The notes below the pieces were generated by a model that did not search any database, had not been told where the DNA came from, and saw only the letters and a program-made list of their open reading frames with translations. The position numbers were made by a program, and so were the translations under genes. 64,000 bases of DNA from BACL11 sp945865535. GTDB taxonomy: Bacteria > Bacteroidota > Bacteroidia > Flavobacteriales > BACL11. Positions 27,005-36,011 of this stretch are shown here, piece by piece (positions within the stretch are counted from its first letter, which is position 1; each line of letters opens with the position of its first letter). The stretch spans positions 23,992-87,991 of the forward strand of contig CANNBA010000010.1 in assembly GCA_947502765.1 (NCBI GenBank), written 5' to 3'.

Positions 27005-27232
27005 ATGTATTGGACTTTAGAATTAGCATCAAAATTAGAAGATGCTCCTTGGCCAGCAACAAAAGATGAATTAATTGATTTTGCAATCCGCTCAGGAGCT
27101 CCAATGGAAGTAGTTGAGAACTTGGAAGAGCTAGTGGAAGAAGAGCCTGGAATTCAATGGGAGACTATTGAAGATGTCTGGCCGGACTATCCTACAAAAG
27201 ATGATTTTTTCTTTAATGAAGAAGAATATTAA
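27005..27232 (+). CDS. DUF2795 domain-containing small acidic protein
   Basis: A 75-residue protein found in many Bacteroidetes. The DUF2795 core is LEDAPWPATKDELIDFAIRS followed by GAPMEVVENLEELVEEEPG. It is strongly acidic and has no membrane segment. The function of the family is not known. It has its own promoter box and an intrinsic terminator immediately after the stop, so it is likely a well-expressed monocistronic gene. Confidence 0.88.
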   Translation: MYWTLELASKLEDAPWPATKDELIDFAIRSGAPMEVVENLEELVEEEPGIQWETIEDVWPDYPTKDDFFFNEEEY

Positions 27233-27233
27233 T

Positions 27234-27260
27234 AAAAAGGTCGAATTCGACCTTTTTTAT
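27234..27260 (+). terminator. Rho-independent terminator after the DUF2795 gene
   Basis: AAAAAGGTCG (27234-27243), loop AATT, CGACCTTTTT (27248-27257) followed by T. A 10-bp perfect stem starting 2 bp after the stop codon. Confidence 0.88.
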
Positions 27261-27314
27261 TTTGCGTGCTCTTGTAAAACAGTACCTTTACTCCCTTAAA
27301 ATTGAAACAAAAAT

Positions 27315-30300
27315 ATGGCAGGTTTTTTAAATATCTTAGGCAAGCTATTTGGTAACAAATATGATAAAGATGTTAAGGAAATAACTCCTGTTGTTGAAGA
27401 AATAAATAAACAATGCGAGAATTTAACCTCTTTAACAAATGATGAGCTAAGAAACAAAACCTTAGATTTAAAAAAACAAATTAATGATTTTGTTTCAGGA
27501 GAAAGAAAAGAAATTGAGGTATTAAAAGAAAAAGCCAACTCCAAAGATATCCCTGCTGAGCAAAAGGAAGCCTTATACAAAGAAATAGATGGTCTTGAAA
27601 AAACCATTCTTGAAAAAATTGAAGAAATACTTAACACTATCTTGCCAACTGCATTTGCAGTTGTAAAAGAAACTTCAAGAAGATTTGCTAAAAATGAATC
27701 AATAGAAGTAACTGCATCAGATAATGACAAAGAACTAGCCACAAAAAAAGATTTTGTGAGTGTAACTGGCGAAAAAGCAATCTATCAAACAACTTGGGAT
27801 GCTGCTGGTACTAAAATTAAATGGGACATGGTTCATTATGATGTTCAATTAATTGGAGGTATTGTTTTACATCAGGGGAAAATTGCTGAGATGCAAACTG
27901 GGGAAGGGAAAACTTTATCGGCTACACTTCCTATCTACTTAAATGCACTTACAGGGCTTGGAGTTCATTTGGTAACTGTGAATGACTATCTTGCCAAAAG
28001 GGATGCTCAGTGGATGGGTCCTTTATTTCAATTTCATGGATTGAGTATTGATTGTATTGACAATCATCAACCAAATTCTGATGCAAGAAGAGATGCCTAT
28101 CTAGCAGATATCACTTATGGTACAAATAACGAATTTGGATTTGATTACCTTAGAGATAATATGGCTAAACGCCCTGAGGATTTAGTCCAAAGAAAATTGC
28201 ATTACACTATTGTTGATGAGGTAGATTCTGTACTTATTGATGACGCTCGTACGCCTCTTATTATTTCAGGTCCTACTCCACAAGGAGATAAGCATGAATA
28301 CAATGAATACAAACATAAAGTAGACCAGTTAATAAATGCTCAAAGAACATTTGTTACTACTGTAATTGCTGATGCAAAAAAACTTTTAACTGAAGGTGAT
28401 ACTGAAAAAGGAGGACTGAATCTTTTAAGAGCTTTTAGAGGATTACCAAAAAATAAAGCGCTTATTAAATTCTTATCAGAAGAAGGGATAAGAGCTCAAT
28501 TACAAAAAACGGAAAACTTTTATATGCAAGATCAAAATAAGGAAATGCACAAGGTAGATGCAGAACTTTATTTTGTAATTGATGAAAAATCAAACGCTAT
28601 CGAGTTGACTGAAAAAGGGCTAGAGCTCATAACAAGTTCAACCGAAAATAAAGATTTCTTTGTGTTGCCTGATGTTGGAGGAAGTATTGCTGAAATTGAT
28701 AAATCTGACAAAACAGACATCCAAAAAGCACAAGCTAAAGATGAAACTCTAAGAGACTTTGCGGTAAAAAGTGAGAGAGTACATACCATCAACCAATTGC
28801 TAAAAGCATATACTCTATTTGAAAAAGATGTAGAATATGTAATCATGGACAACAAAGTGAAAATTGTTGACGAGCAAACTGGTCGTATTATGGAAGGAAG
28901 GAGATACTCTGATGGACTGCATCAAGCAATTGAAGCTAAAGAAAATGTAAAAGTAGAAGCTGCAACACAAACTTATGCAACAATTACTTTACAAAATTAC
29001 TTTAGAATGTATGATAAAATTTCTGGGATGACTGGTACGGCTGAAACTGAAGCTGGAGAATTCTGGGAAATTTATAAATTAGATGTGGTGGCTATCCCTA
29101 CAAACAAACCAATTGTTAGGGCTGATAAAGAGGATTTGGTTTACAAAACAAATCGCGAAAAATACAATGCTGTAATTGAAGATATTGCAACCCTTACTGA
29201 GCAAGGAAGACCTGTATTAGTAGGGACGACATCTGTGGAAATATCAGAGTTACTAAGTACTATTCTCAGAAAAAGAGGAATTAAGCACAATGTACTAAAT
29301 GCAAAAATGCACCAAAGAGAAGCCGATATTGTGGCTGAAGCTGGTAAAGACAGTGCAGTTACTATTGCAACAAATATGGCTGGTAGAGGTACGGACATTA
29401 AATTATCAGATCAGGTTAAAACTGCTGGAGGCTTGGCTATAATTGGAACTGAACGACATGATTCCAGAAGAGTTGATAGGCAGCTAAGAGGTAGATCAGG
29501 AAGACAAGGAGATCCTGGTTCTTCTCAATTTTATATTTCTCTTGAAGATAAATTGATGCGATTATTCGGATCAGAAAGAATCGCAAAACTTATGGATAGA
29601 ATGGGGCTTGAAGAAGGGGAAGTAATCCAGCATTCTATGGTGAGCAAATCCATTGAAAGAGCTCAGAAAAAAGTAGAGGAAAACAATTTTGGGACAAGAA
29701 AAAGACTGTTGGAATATGATGATGTAATGAACCAACAAAGAGAAGTTATTTATAAAAAAAGACGACATGCTTTACATGGAGAAAGAATGTCTCTTGATGT
29801 CTTAAACATGATTTACGATACTTGTGAAAATATAGTTGATGAACTCCACCAAGCAAAAGATTATGATGCTTTTAAACTTGATTTAATCAGACTATTAGCA
29901 ACCGAAAGCCCAGTATCTGAAGATGAATTTAAAGATCTATCTACTGATGCAATCACTGAAAAAGTATTTGCCAGTTGTTATAAATCATATCAAAATAAAT
30001 CAGAAACAATTGCTAAGCAAGCATTTCCTGTTATTAAAGATGTTTATGAAAATCAGTCCGCTACTTATGAAAATATAGTAATCCCTTTTACGGATGGATT
30101 AAAAACTTTACAAGTAGTAACCAACCTCAAAGAAGCACACGATACTGAAGGTAGTAATATCTCAGAGGCAATTGAAAAAAGTGTTACCCTTGCAATAATA
30201 GATGATATATGGAAGGAGCACTTAAGAGAGATGGATGACTTGAAGCAGTCAGTACAAAATGCGGTCTACGAACAGAAAGATCCTCTATTAATTTACAAAT

Positions 30301-30593
30301 TTGAATCCTTTAATTTATTTAAATCTCTTATTGGAAAAGTAAATAAAGACATTGTTTCTTTCTTGCTAAAATCGGGCTTACCATCACAGGTAAATGCCAG
30401 ACAAGAACAAAATCCAAAACTACAAAATACAAACCTTCAAATGAGCAGGCCTGAATCTGTTGTACAAAACCCAAACAATCCTCACCAGCAAAAACCAAAA
30501 GCACAACCAATAAGAGCTGAGGAAAAGATAAATAGAAATGCTGAGTGTCCTTGCGGAAGTGGTAAGAAATATAAAAAATGTCACGGCAGCTAG
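27315..30593 (+). CDS. secA: Protein translocase ATPase SecA
   Basis: The protein has 1092 residues. This motor drives preproteins through SecYEG at the inner membrane. It has Walker A MQTGEGKTLSATLPIYLNAL near residue 192, the DEVD box YTIVDEVDSVLIDDARTPLI, the preprotein-binding domain, and motifs VTIATNMAGRGTDIKL and RQLRGRSGRQGDPGSSQFY in the second ATPase domain. A C-terminal zinc-binding tail (CPCGSGKKYKKCHG) binds SecB or ribosomes. It is longer than E. coli SecA, as usual for Bacteroidetes, with extra sequence before the DEVD region (residues 60-100) and near residues 330-420. Confidence 0.98.
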   Translation: MAGFLNILGKLFGNKYDKDVKEITPVVEEINKQCENLTSLTNDELRNKTLDLKKQINDFVSGERKEIEVLKEKANSKDIPAEQKEALYKEIDGLEKTILEKIEEILNTILPTAFAVVKETSRRFAKNESIEVTASDNDKELATKKDFVSVTGEKAIYQTTWDAAGTKIKWDMVHYDVQLIGGIVLHQGKIAEMQTGEGKTLSATLPIYLNALTGLGVHLVTVNDYLAKRDAQWMGPLFQFHGLSIDCIDNHQPNSDARRDAYLADITYGTNNEFGFDYLRDNMAKRPEDLVQRKLHYTIVDEVDSVLIDDARTPLIISGPTPQGDKHEYNEYKHKVDQLINAQRTFVTTVIADAKKLLTEGDTEKGGLNLLRAFRGLPKNKALIKFLSEEGIRAQLQKTENFYMQDQNKEMHKVDAELYFVIDEKSNAIELTEKGLELITSSTENKDFFVLPDVGGSIAEIDKSDKTDIQKAQAKDETLRDFAVKSERVHTINQLLKAYTLFEKDVEYVIMDNKVKIVDEQTGRIMEGRRYSDGLHQAIEAKENVKVEAATQTYATITLQNYFRMYDKISGMTGTAETEAGEFWEIYKLDVVAIPTNKPIVRADKEDLVYKTNREKYNAVIEDIATLTEQGRPVLVGTTSVEISELLSTILRKRGIKHNVLNAKMHQREADIVAEAGKDSAVTIATNMAGRGTDIKLSDQVKTAGGLAIIGTERHDSRRVDRQLRGRSGRQGDPGSSQFYISLEDKLMRLFGSERIAKLMDRMGLEEGEVIQHSMVSKSIERAQKKVEENNFGTRKRLLEYDDVMNQQREVIYKKRRHALHGERMSLDVLNMIYDTCENIVDELHQAKDYDAFKLDLIRLLATESPVSEDEFKDLSTDAITEKVFASCYKSYQNKSETIAKQAFPVIKDVYENQSATYENIVIPFTDGLKTLQVVTNLKEAHDTEGSNISEAIEKSVTLAIIDDIWKEHLREMDDLKQSVQNAVYEQKDPLLIYKFESFNLFKSLIGKVNKDIVSFLLKSGLPSQVNARQEQNPKLQNTNLQMSRPESVVQNPNNPHQQKPKAQPIRAEEKINRNAECPCGSGKKYKKCHGS

Positions 30594-31642
30594 AAAAAAC
30601 AAGTAGCACAAAATTCATCAAATATATATTTTATCTCTTTGTACTACTAAATGTACAATCCTGTAAAACCTATAAACTTACTGCTAACAAGGAAGATATT
30701 CCAAAACAGGATTTTGACATAAATTTAGTAAGCGAATCTCCTAACTATTCCGAAATAAAATATTGGGTAGAGCATCCCCAAAAAGAAATGCATTACGCAA
30801 GCATGCCAAAGAACTACACCGACAGCTTATATAAATTTAATCCTTCAATAGATGTTTTTTTTGTTCACCCAACTCTTTATTTTAAAGGCAATAGATGGAA
30901 TGGAGATATTCATGATCAGAAGCTAAATGAAAATATTGGAAATTCTGCTATCAAATATCAAGCCAGCGTCTTTTTAGGAATTGCAAATATTTATGCCCCA
31001 CATTATAGGCAAATGCACATTCATTCTTACTCCGATTTAAAAAATGGATATCAAGCTTATGATGTTGCTTATTTGGATGTGAAAAATGCGTTTCTGTACT
31101 ATTGGAAAAATTACAATAAATCCAAGAAATTTATTCTTGCTGGACACAGTCAAGGAACAAACCATTCTGAAAGATTATTGAAAGAAATAATTCTACAAAA
31201 TGACACCATGAAAAATTTACTACTTATTAGCTATCTTGCAGGAATGCCAATAAAACAATCTCATGAGGATTTTCCTGCCTGCACTTCCTCTAATCAATTG
31301 AACTGTTTTCTTTCATGGCGTACATTAGCTGAAGGATACTTTCCAAGCGATTGGACTATTAATGATAGTATTTCTTGCGTAAATCCTATTTCTTGGCAAA
31401 CAGATAACTTGGTATCTAAAAAAGAAAACCATCAAGGAATCCTATTTCGGAATCATAAAATACATTATCCAAATTCGATAGAAGCATATATTCAAAATAG
31501 TGTGGTTTGGATAAAACCTATTAAAATTCCTTTTGCAAGTTTTTACCGAATGAATAATTACCACCCAGCAGATTATAATTTATTCTGGCTCAATATTAGA
31601 AATAACTTAAGGTATCGATTAAAAGAAAATGGATACAATTAA
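30578..31642 (+). CDS. DUF3089 domain lipoprotein, alpha/beta-hydrolase-like
   Basis: A 354-residue exported protein with a hydrophobic leader and a lipobox-like LLNVQSC near residue 29, so probably a lipoprotein. The DUF3089 domain covers most of the rest: VFFVHPTLYFKGNRWNGDIH, IYAPHYRQ, and the nucleophile elbow FILAGHSQGTNHSERLL with Ser in GHSQG. A C-terminal YHPADYNLFWLNIRNNLRYR carries a likely catalytic His. This indicates an esterase- or lipase-like fold; the substrate is unknown. Its start overlaps the secA stop by 16 bp. Confidence 0.85.
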   Translation: MSRQLEKTSSTKFIKYIFYLFVLLNVQSCKTYKLTANKEDIPKQDFDINLVSESPNYSEIKYWVEHPQKEMHYASMPKNYTDSLYKFNPSIDVFFVHPTLYFKGNRWNGDIHDQKLNENIGNSAIKYQASVFLGIANIYAPHYRQMHIHSYSDLKNGYQAYDVAYLDVKNAFLYYWKNYNKSKKFILAGHSQGTNHSERLLKEIILQNDTMKNLLLISYLAGMPIKQSHEDFPACTSSNQLNCFLSWRTLAEGYFPSDWTINDSISCVNPISWQTDNLVSKKENHQGILFRNHKIHYPNSIEAYIQNSVVWIKPIKIPFASFYRMNNYHPADYNLFWLNIRNNLRYRLKENGYN

Positions 31643-31705
31643 CAACTATATAAGGCAATAGATGGCAAACGATCATACCATTGATTGCTTTAAATACAAA
31701 GCGGT

Positions 31706-32632
31706 TTAAGCTTTATTTTTCTTGTTTTTTAATTCTTCTACAGCAATCAAACTACTTTGAATTTGCAATTGTAAATCAGCTACATTGTTAGGAGAGTAAG
31801 GCATAAAAATAGTGCTCGAATTATGTTCTCCAAGTTTTGCAATCGTTTCATAATGCTGAGTCAGAAATAGCATATTCATTACTTCTTTGCTTGTTACATC
31901 CGATTCCATTGCTTGCTTAACTTCCTGAACTGATTCTTTTAACCCATTTGCTATTGCAATTCTTTGCATAGCTATCCCTTCTCCGGATAATCGTTTACTT
32001 TCTGCATCAGCCTCAGCAGCTGCTACAACTCTAATTTTAGCTGCTGCCGCTTCTTCTTTTGCTGCTTCTTTCATTCTTTTTGCAGCATTAATTTCATTCA
32101 TAGAATGCTTTACTTTTGCGTCAGGATCAATATCGGTAACAAGGGCTTTTATAAAATCAAAACCGAACCGTTTCATAGTTTCTGAAAGTTCATTCTTAAT
32201 TGCAATAGCAATCTTTTCTTTCTGAGCAAATACATCATCTAATTCCATTAAAGGTACTTCTGAACGAATAGAATCAAAGACATAAGATTGAATTTGTTGC
32301 TCGGGATTATTTAACTCATAAAAAGAAGATTTTATTCCATCTTCAGAAGCAATTACAAAGAATTGGACAGAAACTACTATTCTTACAAATACATCATCTT
32401 TTGTTTTTGTTTCTACTTCAACAGGAAGCTCTCTTACTCTCAAGTTTAAATTACCTGAAATACTATCAATTAAAGGAATTTTTAAGTGCAAACCTGCTTT
32501 GGACACTTTATGAAACTTTCCTAGTCTTTCAATAATAACCGCCTGAGTCTGAGTTACCATATAAAAAGTACCTCTTAGTACAATGAATAGGGCTATAAAA
32601 TAAAACACATTCCAAATATCAAAATTTTCCAT
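31706..32632 (-). CDS. SPFH/band-7 domain membrane protein (paraslipin/QmcA-like)
   Basis: A 308-residue protein with an N-terminal membrane anchor (VFYFIALFIVLRGTFYMVT). The SPFH domain begins at VIIERLGKFHKVSKAGLHLK and contains LRVRELPVEVETKTKDDVFV and the characteristic IRSEVPLMELDDVFAQKEKI. A long Ala/Glu-rich helix follows (about residues 175-225). Such proteins form large rings at the inner membrane and often regulate membrane proteases. Usually a NfeD-type partner lies next to the gene, but here the upstream neighbour is an M42 peptidase. Confidence 0.9.
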   Translation of the reverse strand: MENFDIWNVFYFIALFIVLRGTFYMVTQTQAVIIERLGKFHKVSKAGLHLKIPLIDSISGNLNLRVRELPVEVETKTKDDVFVRIVVSVQFFVIASEDGIKSSFYELNNPEQQIQSYVFDSIRSEVPLMELDDVFAQKEKIAIAIKNELSETMKRFGFDFIKALVTDIDPDAKVKHSMNEINAAKRMKEAAKEEAAAAKIRVVAAAEADAESKRLSGEGIAMQRIAIANGLKESVQEVKQAMESDVTSKEVMNMLFLTQHYETIAKLGEHNSSTIFMPYSPNNVADLQLQIQSSLIAVEELKNKKNKA

Positions 32633-32690
32633 AATAATTATTTTTTAAATTGGTTGCAAATATACAAGGTATAGACGCAACTAATCAGTT

Positions 32691-33779
32691 TTATTTCAAA
32701 TATCTGAAATCGTGATTATTTTTAATTTTTTGTAAAGATTCGTAAATTAAACGAATTACATTTTCTACATCCTCTTTACTTGCCATCTCAACTGTAGTAT
32801 GCATATATCTAAGCGGCAAAGAAATTAAAGAGGATGCTACTCCTCCTGTTGCATAAGCAAAAGCATCTGTATCAGTGCCTGTGGATCTAGAGGCTGCAGC
32901 TCTTTGAAAAGGAATCTTTTTCTTTTCGGCAGCTTTAATAATAAGCTCTAAAAGATTGTTTTGTACAGCAGGACCATAAGTCAAAACAGGTCCATCACCA
33001 CATTTGATGTCGCCTTGCTTAATTTTATCAAGCATTGGAGTTCCAGTATCATGACAAACATCAGTAACAATTGCCACATTTGGCTTTATTTGCTCTACAA
33101 TCATCTGAGCTCCTCTAAGCCCAACTTCTTCCTGTACTGAATTAGTAATGTATAAGCCAAACGGTAGTTTGATTTTATTTTCATGCAATAAACGAGCTAC
33201 CTCAGCAATCATAAAACCTCCAATACGATTATCTAATGCTCGACCAACATAATATTTATGGTTAAGCACCATGAATTGATCTTCATAAGTAACAACACAA
33301 CCCACATGAATTCCTAATTGCTCAACTTCTTCTTTATCCTTAGCTCCGCAGTCCAAAAAGATATTGTCCAATTTTGGCGCTTTTTCATTTGCTTCAGTTC
33401 TTGTATGGATTGCTGGCCAACCAAAAACTGCTTTTACCATTCCTTTTTTAGTATGGATATTTACTCTTTTTGATGGAGCAATTTGATGATCAGAACCCCC
33501 ATTTCTTCTAAGGTAAATAAACCCTTCTTTGGTAATATAGTGGACAAACCAGGATATTTCATCAGCATGAGCTTCAATAACGACTTTGTATTTTGCCTTA
33601 GGATTTATAACCCCAACTACTGTACCGTAAGTATCTACAAAGTGCGTATCAATGTAAGGATTGATATAGCTTAACCACATTTTTTGTCCTTCACTTTCAA
33701 AGCCTGTTGGTGATGGATTGTTCAAATAATCTTCTAAAAATTTTTCTGATTTTTTAGTTATAAGACTCTTTTTTGCCAT
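32691..33779 (-). CDS. M42-family metallopeptidase (glutamyl aminopeptidase/endoglucanase-type)
   Basis: A 362-residue cytosolic aminopeptidase of the M42 (FrvX) family. Metal ligands are in VVIEAHADEISWFV (His and Asp), RALDNRIGGFMIAEV (bridging Asp), NSVQEEVGLRGAQM (catalytic Glu pair), VTDVCHDTG and the C-terminal PLRYMHTTVEMASKEDVEN (His). The family removes N-terminal residues from short peptides and forms tetrahedral particles. Co-directional with the SPFH gene downstream. Confidence 0.93.
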   Translation of the reverse strand: MAKKSLITKKSEKFLEDYLNNPSPTGFESEGQKMWLSYINPYIDTHFVDTYGTVVGVINPKAKYKVVIEAHADEISWFVHYITKEGFIYLRRNGGSDHQIAPSKRVNIHTKKGMVKAVFGWPAIHTRTEANEKAPKLDNIFLDCGAKDKEEVEQLGIHVGCVVTYEDQFMVLNHKYYVGRALDNRIGGFMIAEVARLLHENKIKLPFGLYITNSVQEEVGLRGAQMIVEQIKPNVAIVTDVCHDTGTPMLDKIKQGDIKCGDGPVLTYGPAVQNNLLELIIKAAEKKKIPFQRAAASRSTGTDTDAFAYATGGVASSLISLPLRYMHTTVEMASKEDVENVIRLIYESLQKIKNNHDFRYLK

Positions 33780-33819
33780 AATATTTTTTAAAATTTAAGC
33801 TGCGAATATAAGTAATTTA

Positions 33820-34304
33820 TCATGCCCAGCCCTCTCTATCTAACGACCTATATTGAATGGCTTCTGCCAGGTGTTCAGTAGTTATTTTTTCTGATTTTTC
33901 TAAGTCGGCAATAGTTCGTGAAACTTTTAATATTCTATCATATGCTCTTGCTGATAAATTGAGTTTATCCATTGCTATTTTTAGCATTCTTTGACTTTTT
34001 TCATCTAATCCGCAAAACTCTTGCAACTGCTTAGTACTCATTTGAGCGTTAGCATGTACTCCTTTAATTTTTTGATACCTCTCTTCCTGTATAATCCTAG
34101 CGCTAATTACTCTTTCTCTAATAGCTGCGCTACACTCTCCTTTTTTCTTGGCTGCCAATTCATCAAAACTCACGGGAGTAACCTCAACATGCAAATCAAT
34201 CCTGTCCAAAAGGGGTCCAGATTTTTTATTCAAGTATTTTTGCACCATTCCAGGAGGGCATAAGCAGTCTTTATCAGGATGGTTGTAATAACCACAGGGA
34301 CAAG
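33820..34304 (-). pseudogene. comM: ComM/YifB Mg-chelatase-like ATPase, C-terminal fragment
   Basis: This is the 3' part of a gene broken by the island at 34305-51521. The recognisable chain begins at CPCGYYNHPDKDCLCPPG (34302 downwards) and runs through SGPLLDRIDLHVEVTPV (sensor and arginine-finger region), LNLSARAYDRILKVSRTIAD and the terminal RSLDREGW. That gives about 161 native residues. An open frame extends 32 codons further upstream into island DNA, but that sequence (MYLIIFIRLNKRLKYL) is unrelated. The ATPase core is in the other fragment at 51522-52361, and about 70 codons between them, containing Walker B, are missing. ComM helicases extend strand exchange during natural transformation. 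Confidence 0.93.
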
Positions 34305-34361
34305 TAACTATCTTTATAAATACCTCTAAATTAATTAGTTGATAAATAATTAAATATTTTA

Positions 34362-34377
34362 GTCGTTTGTTTAGTCG
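34362..34377 (+). repeat. Left copy of a 16-bp direct repeat, candidate attL of the inner element
   Basis: GTCGTTTGTTTAGTCG here and GTCGTTTATTTAGTCG at 47223-47238 differ at one base and are in the same orientation. The left copy is 57 bp inside the comM junction. The 207 bp between the comM junction region and the first gene (34399-34605) contain nothing else I can support. Confidence 0.5.
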
Positions 34378-34605
34378 TATGAATATGATTAAATACATCT
34401 TATCATGAAACTACAAAATCAAAATAGACTTAAAAAATGTAAAAGAGATAAGTTATTATTCTTTTTCAAGAATTGTATTAAAAGTACTCCGTTGTATATA
34501 CTCCCATAAAAAATCCACCTTCACAAAAAACAAATTTGAAAATAAATATATAAGAGTATGGACTAAAACATTTCGTTCCAGTTCAATAAAAAAACTTACT
34601 CTAAT

Positions 34606-34893
34606 ATGAATAAGAAAAAACACATTCAAACAAACTTTTTCAGGTTTCTACTTGAAAAGTATTCAAATGACCACAACACTCAAACTGACATTGAATTTGA
34701 TGATGAGGTAGAAAACCCTGACGAGGAGACCAATGATGAATTACCAAAACGACTTAAACGAATGGTAGAAATTGAAGATGAGGACCCTGAAAGAACCGAA
34801 GATGATGATGTCATAGACGAACTTGTCAAAGAATACAAAAAAATAAAAAAACAATATGAAAATCGTAGGATACCTGTCAGAAGAAAACGATAA
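34606..34893 (+). CDS. Small acidic hypothetical protein
   Basis: A 95-residue protein not recognised. After a basic start (MNKKKHIQTNFFRFLLEKYS) it is dominated by Asp and Glu (residues 25-75). It then turns basic at the end (IKKQYENRRIPVRRKR). No membrane segment or known motif. Its last codons overlap the next gene by 38 bp in another frame, which suggests coupling. Acidic island proteins can be DNA mimics or chaperones of basic partners, but nothing here proves that. Moderate confidence that it is a gene. Confidence 0.5.
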   Translation: MNKKKHIQTNFFRFLLEKYSNDHNTQTDIEFDDEVENPDEETNDELPKRLKRMVEIEDEDPERTEDDDVIDELVKEYKKIKKQYENRRIPVRRKR

Positions 34894-35113
34894 ACTTTAT
34901 GATTTTGATACCCTAAGAAGACTTATAGGGTCCTCAAAATCAAAGTTACATCGTGACCTTCACAAACTTCAAAATCGTGAATTTGTGAAGTATAAAAACC
35001 AATTTCTTTATACAGAAAGAACAATGTTTGAGATAATGGAGAAAGTTCTGTTTGAGAGATTGGATAAAATTCAACATGAACATTATGAACTTTCAAATGA
35101 TAAGAAACATTGA
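34856..35113 (+). CDS. Small winged-helix-like protein
   Basis: An 85-residue protein. YDFDTLRRLIGSSKSKLHRD followed by LHKLQNREFVKYKNQFLYTE has the pattern of a helix-turn-helix followed by a two-strand wing, as in small element-borne regulators. The C-terminal helix (FEIMEKVLFERLDKIQHEHY) could dimerise. The overlap with the gene before it and with the coiled-coil reading frame after it indicates a compact early cluster at the island's left end. Its target is unknown. Confidence 0.55.
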   Translation: MKIVGYLSEENDKLYDFDTLRRLIGSSKSKLHRDLHKLQNREFVKYKNQFLYTERTMFEIMEKVLFERLDKIQHEHYELSNDKKH

Positions 35114-35234
35114 AGACAGAATTTCCAAGAATAGAAAGAAATTAAATGAAGAAACGGATAATAAAAAGAAACAAATATTGAGGTTGAAAATACAGATTGA
35201 TGAGATTAAAGTAAAACTTGAAAGATTGAAGTAA
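35097..35234 (+). CDS. Small coiled-coil hypothetical protein
   Basis: A 45-residue reading frame starting with ATG inside the 3' end of the winged-helix gene. It is almost wholly a charged helix with heptad spacing of Ile/Leu (LRLKIQIDEIKVKLERLK). An in-frame start at 35052 would add 15 residues but overlaps its neighbour more. Position and composition are plausible for a small partner protein, but the evidence is weak. Confidence 0.35.
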   Translation: MIRNIEDRISKNRKKLNEETDNKKKQILRLKIQIDEIKVKLERLK

Positions 35235-35355
35235 TAAATTGAGAGTTCAAGTCTCTCCAAATAAAACTTGATATGAAAAACCCTTACCAATATTGATAAT
35301 CTGTAATCCTTAAATAATAAGGGTTAGTTGTTACTATATATAAAATCCAGTTAAT

Positions 35356-35937
35356 ATGACCATTAAAGAAACCTACCTAAGAAAGGTAAATAACCTCATC
35401 AAAGAACCTTACATTTATATATGTATCAAACCAATAAGAGGAATGAAATCACTGAACCAATTCAGGTTTTTAATTAAGAAAATGTTCAGAGAGGTTTCTA
35501 AACTCTATGGTGTGTATGAACCTCACTTACACCTAAAATATATTTCAGTAATTGAAATCAACAAATCCATTATTCTGGGAGATAACTTATTTATGGGTAA
35601 GTTTTCTAAAACATCTAAATCTATTAATAGAAATGGTAGTGTTTCCACCAACTATTTCGATGTTACAGATAACATTGATGAATTAGGTTTTCACACACAC
35701 ATATTTCTACAAAAGAGATTTCATAACAATGAAATTTCTCATACTTTATTGAAACAATATATCTCCAATTGTTTTGACAAAGTGGGTATTGAAATAAATT
35801 ATTATGAAAAGACAGATGAGGTTTATTCAATGAATAATTTTATCCATTATCATACAAAACAACTTCACTATCTGAATTCAGACTTTGTAATTTACAACAC
35901 AACAAAATCGTTAATCCCCATAAACATTGAACAATAG
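35356..35937 (+). CDS. Hypothetical protein with HUH-like His cluster, possible replication or mobilisation protein
   Basis: A 193-residue protein not recognised with certainty. It contains HLHLKYISVIEINKS near residue 55, a strand with GFHTHIFLQKRF near residue 112 and, about 35 residues later, tyrosines (INYYEKTDEVYSMNNF). The order strand, H-x-H, Tyr resembles HUH endonucleases (Rep, relaxase, transposase). However, the central residue of H-T-H is not hydrophobic, so the match is imperfect. It stands alone upstream of the type I operon. A second protein with a better HIH motif is at the island's other end. Confidence 0.5.
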   Translation: MTIKETYLRKVNNLIKEPYIYICIKPIRGMKSLNQFRFLIKKMFREVSKLYGVYEPHLHLKYISVIEINKSIILGDNLFMGKFSKTSKSINRNGSVSTNYFDVTDNIDELGFHTHIFLQKRFHNNEISHTLLKQYISNCFDKVGIEINYYEKTDEVYSMNNFIHYHTKQLHYLNSDFVIYNTTKSLIPINIEQ

Positions 35938-35949
35938 TCACATCAAGGA

Positions 35950-35979
35950 TTTGATTGTTTAAATGTCGTTTTATTTTTG
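35950..35979 (+). promoter_or_regulatory. Promoter of the type I restriction-modification operon
   Basis: TTTG (35950-35953) and TATTTTTG (35972-35979) form a -33/-7 pair spaced by 18 bp. The ATG of hsdM at 36012 follows after about 32 nt. This supports the downstream start; the in-frame codon at 35955 lies inside the promoter. Confidence 0.55.
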
Positions 35980-36011
35980 TATTTTTCCACCGAATATTAA
36001 TTTACAAAAAG

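Noticed and set aside
33820..34398. The open frame from 34398 taken as a complete 192-residue gene
   Set aside because: The first 32 codons are island DNA unrelated to the family; the protein is only the C-terminal part of ComM.
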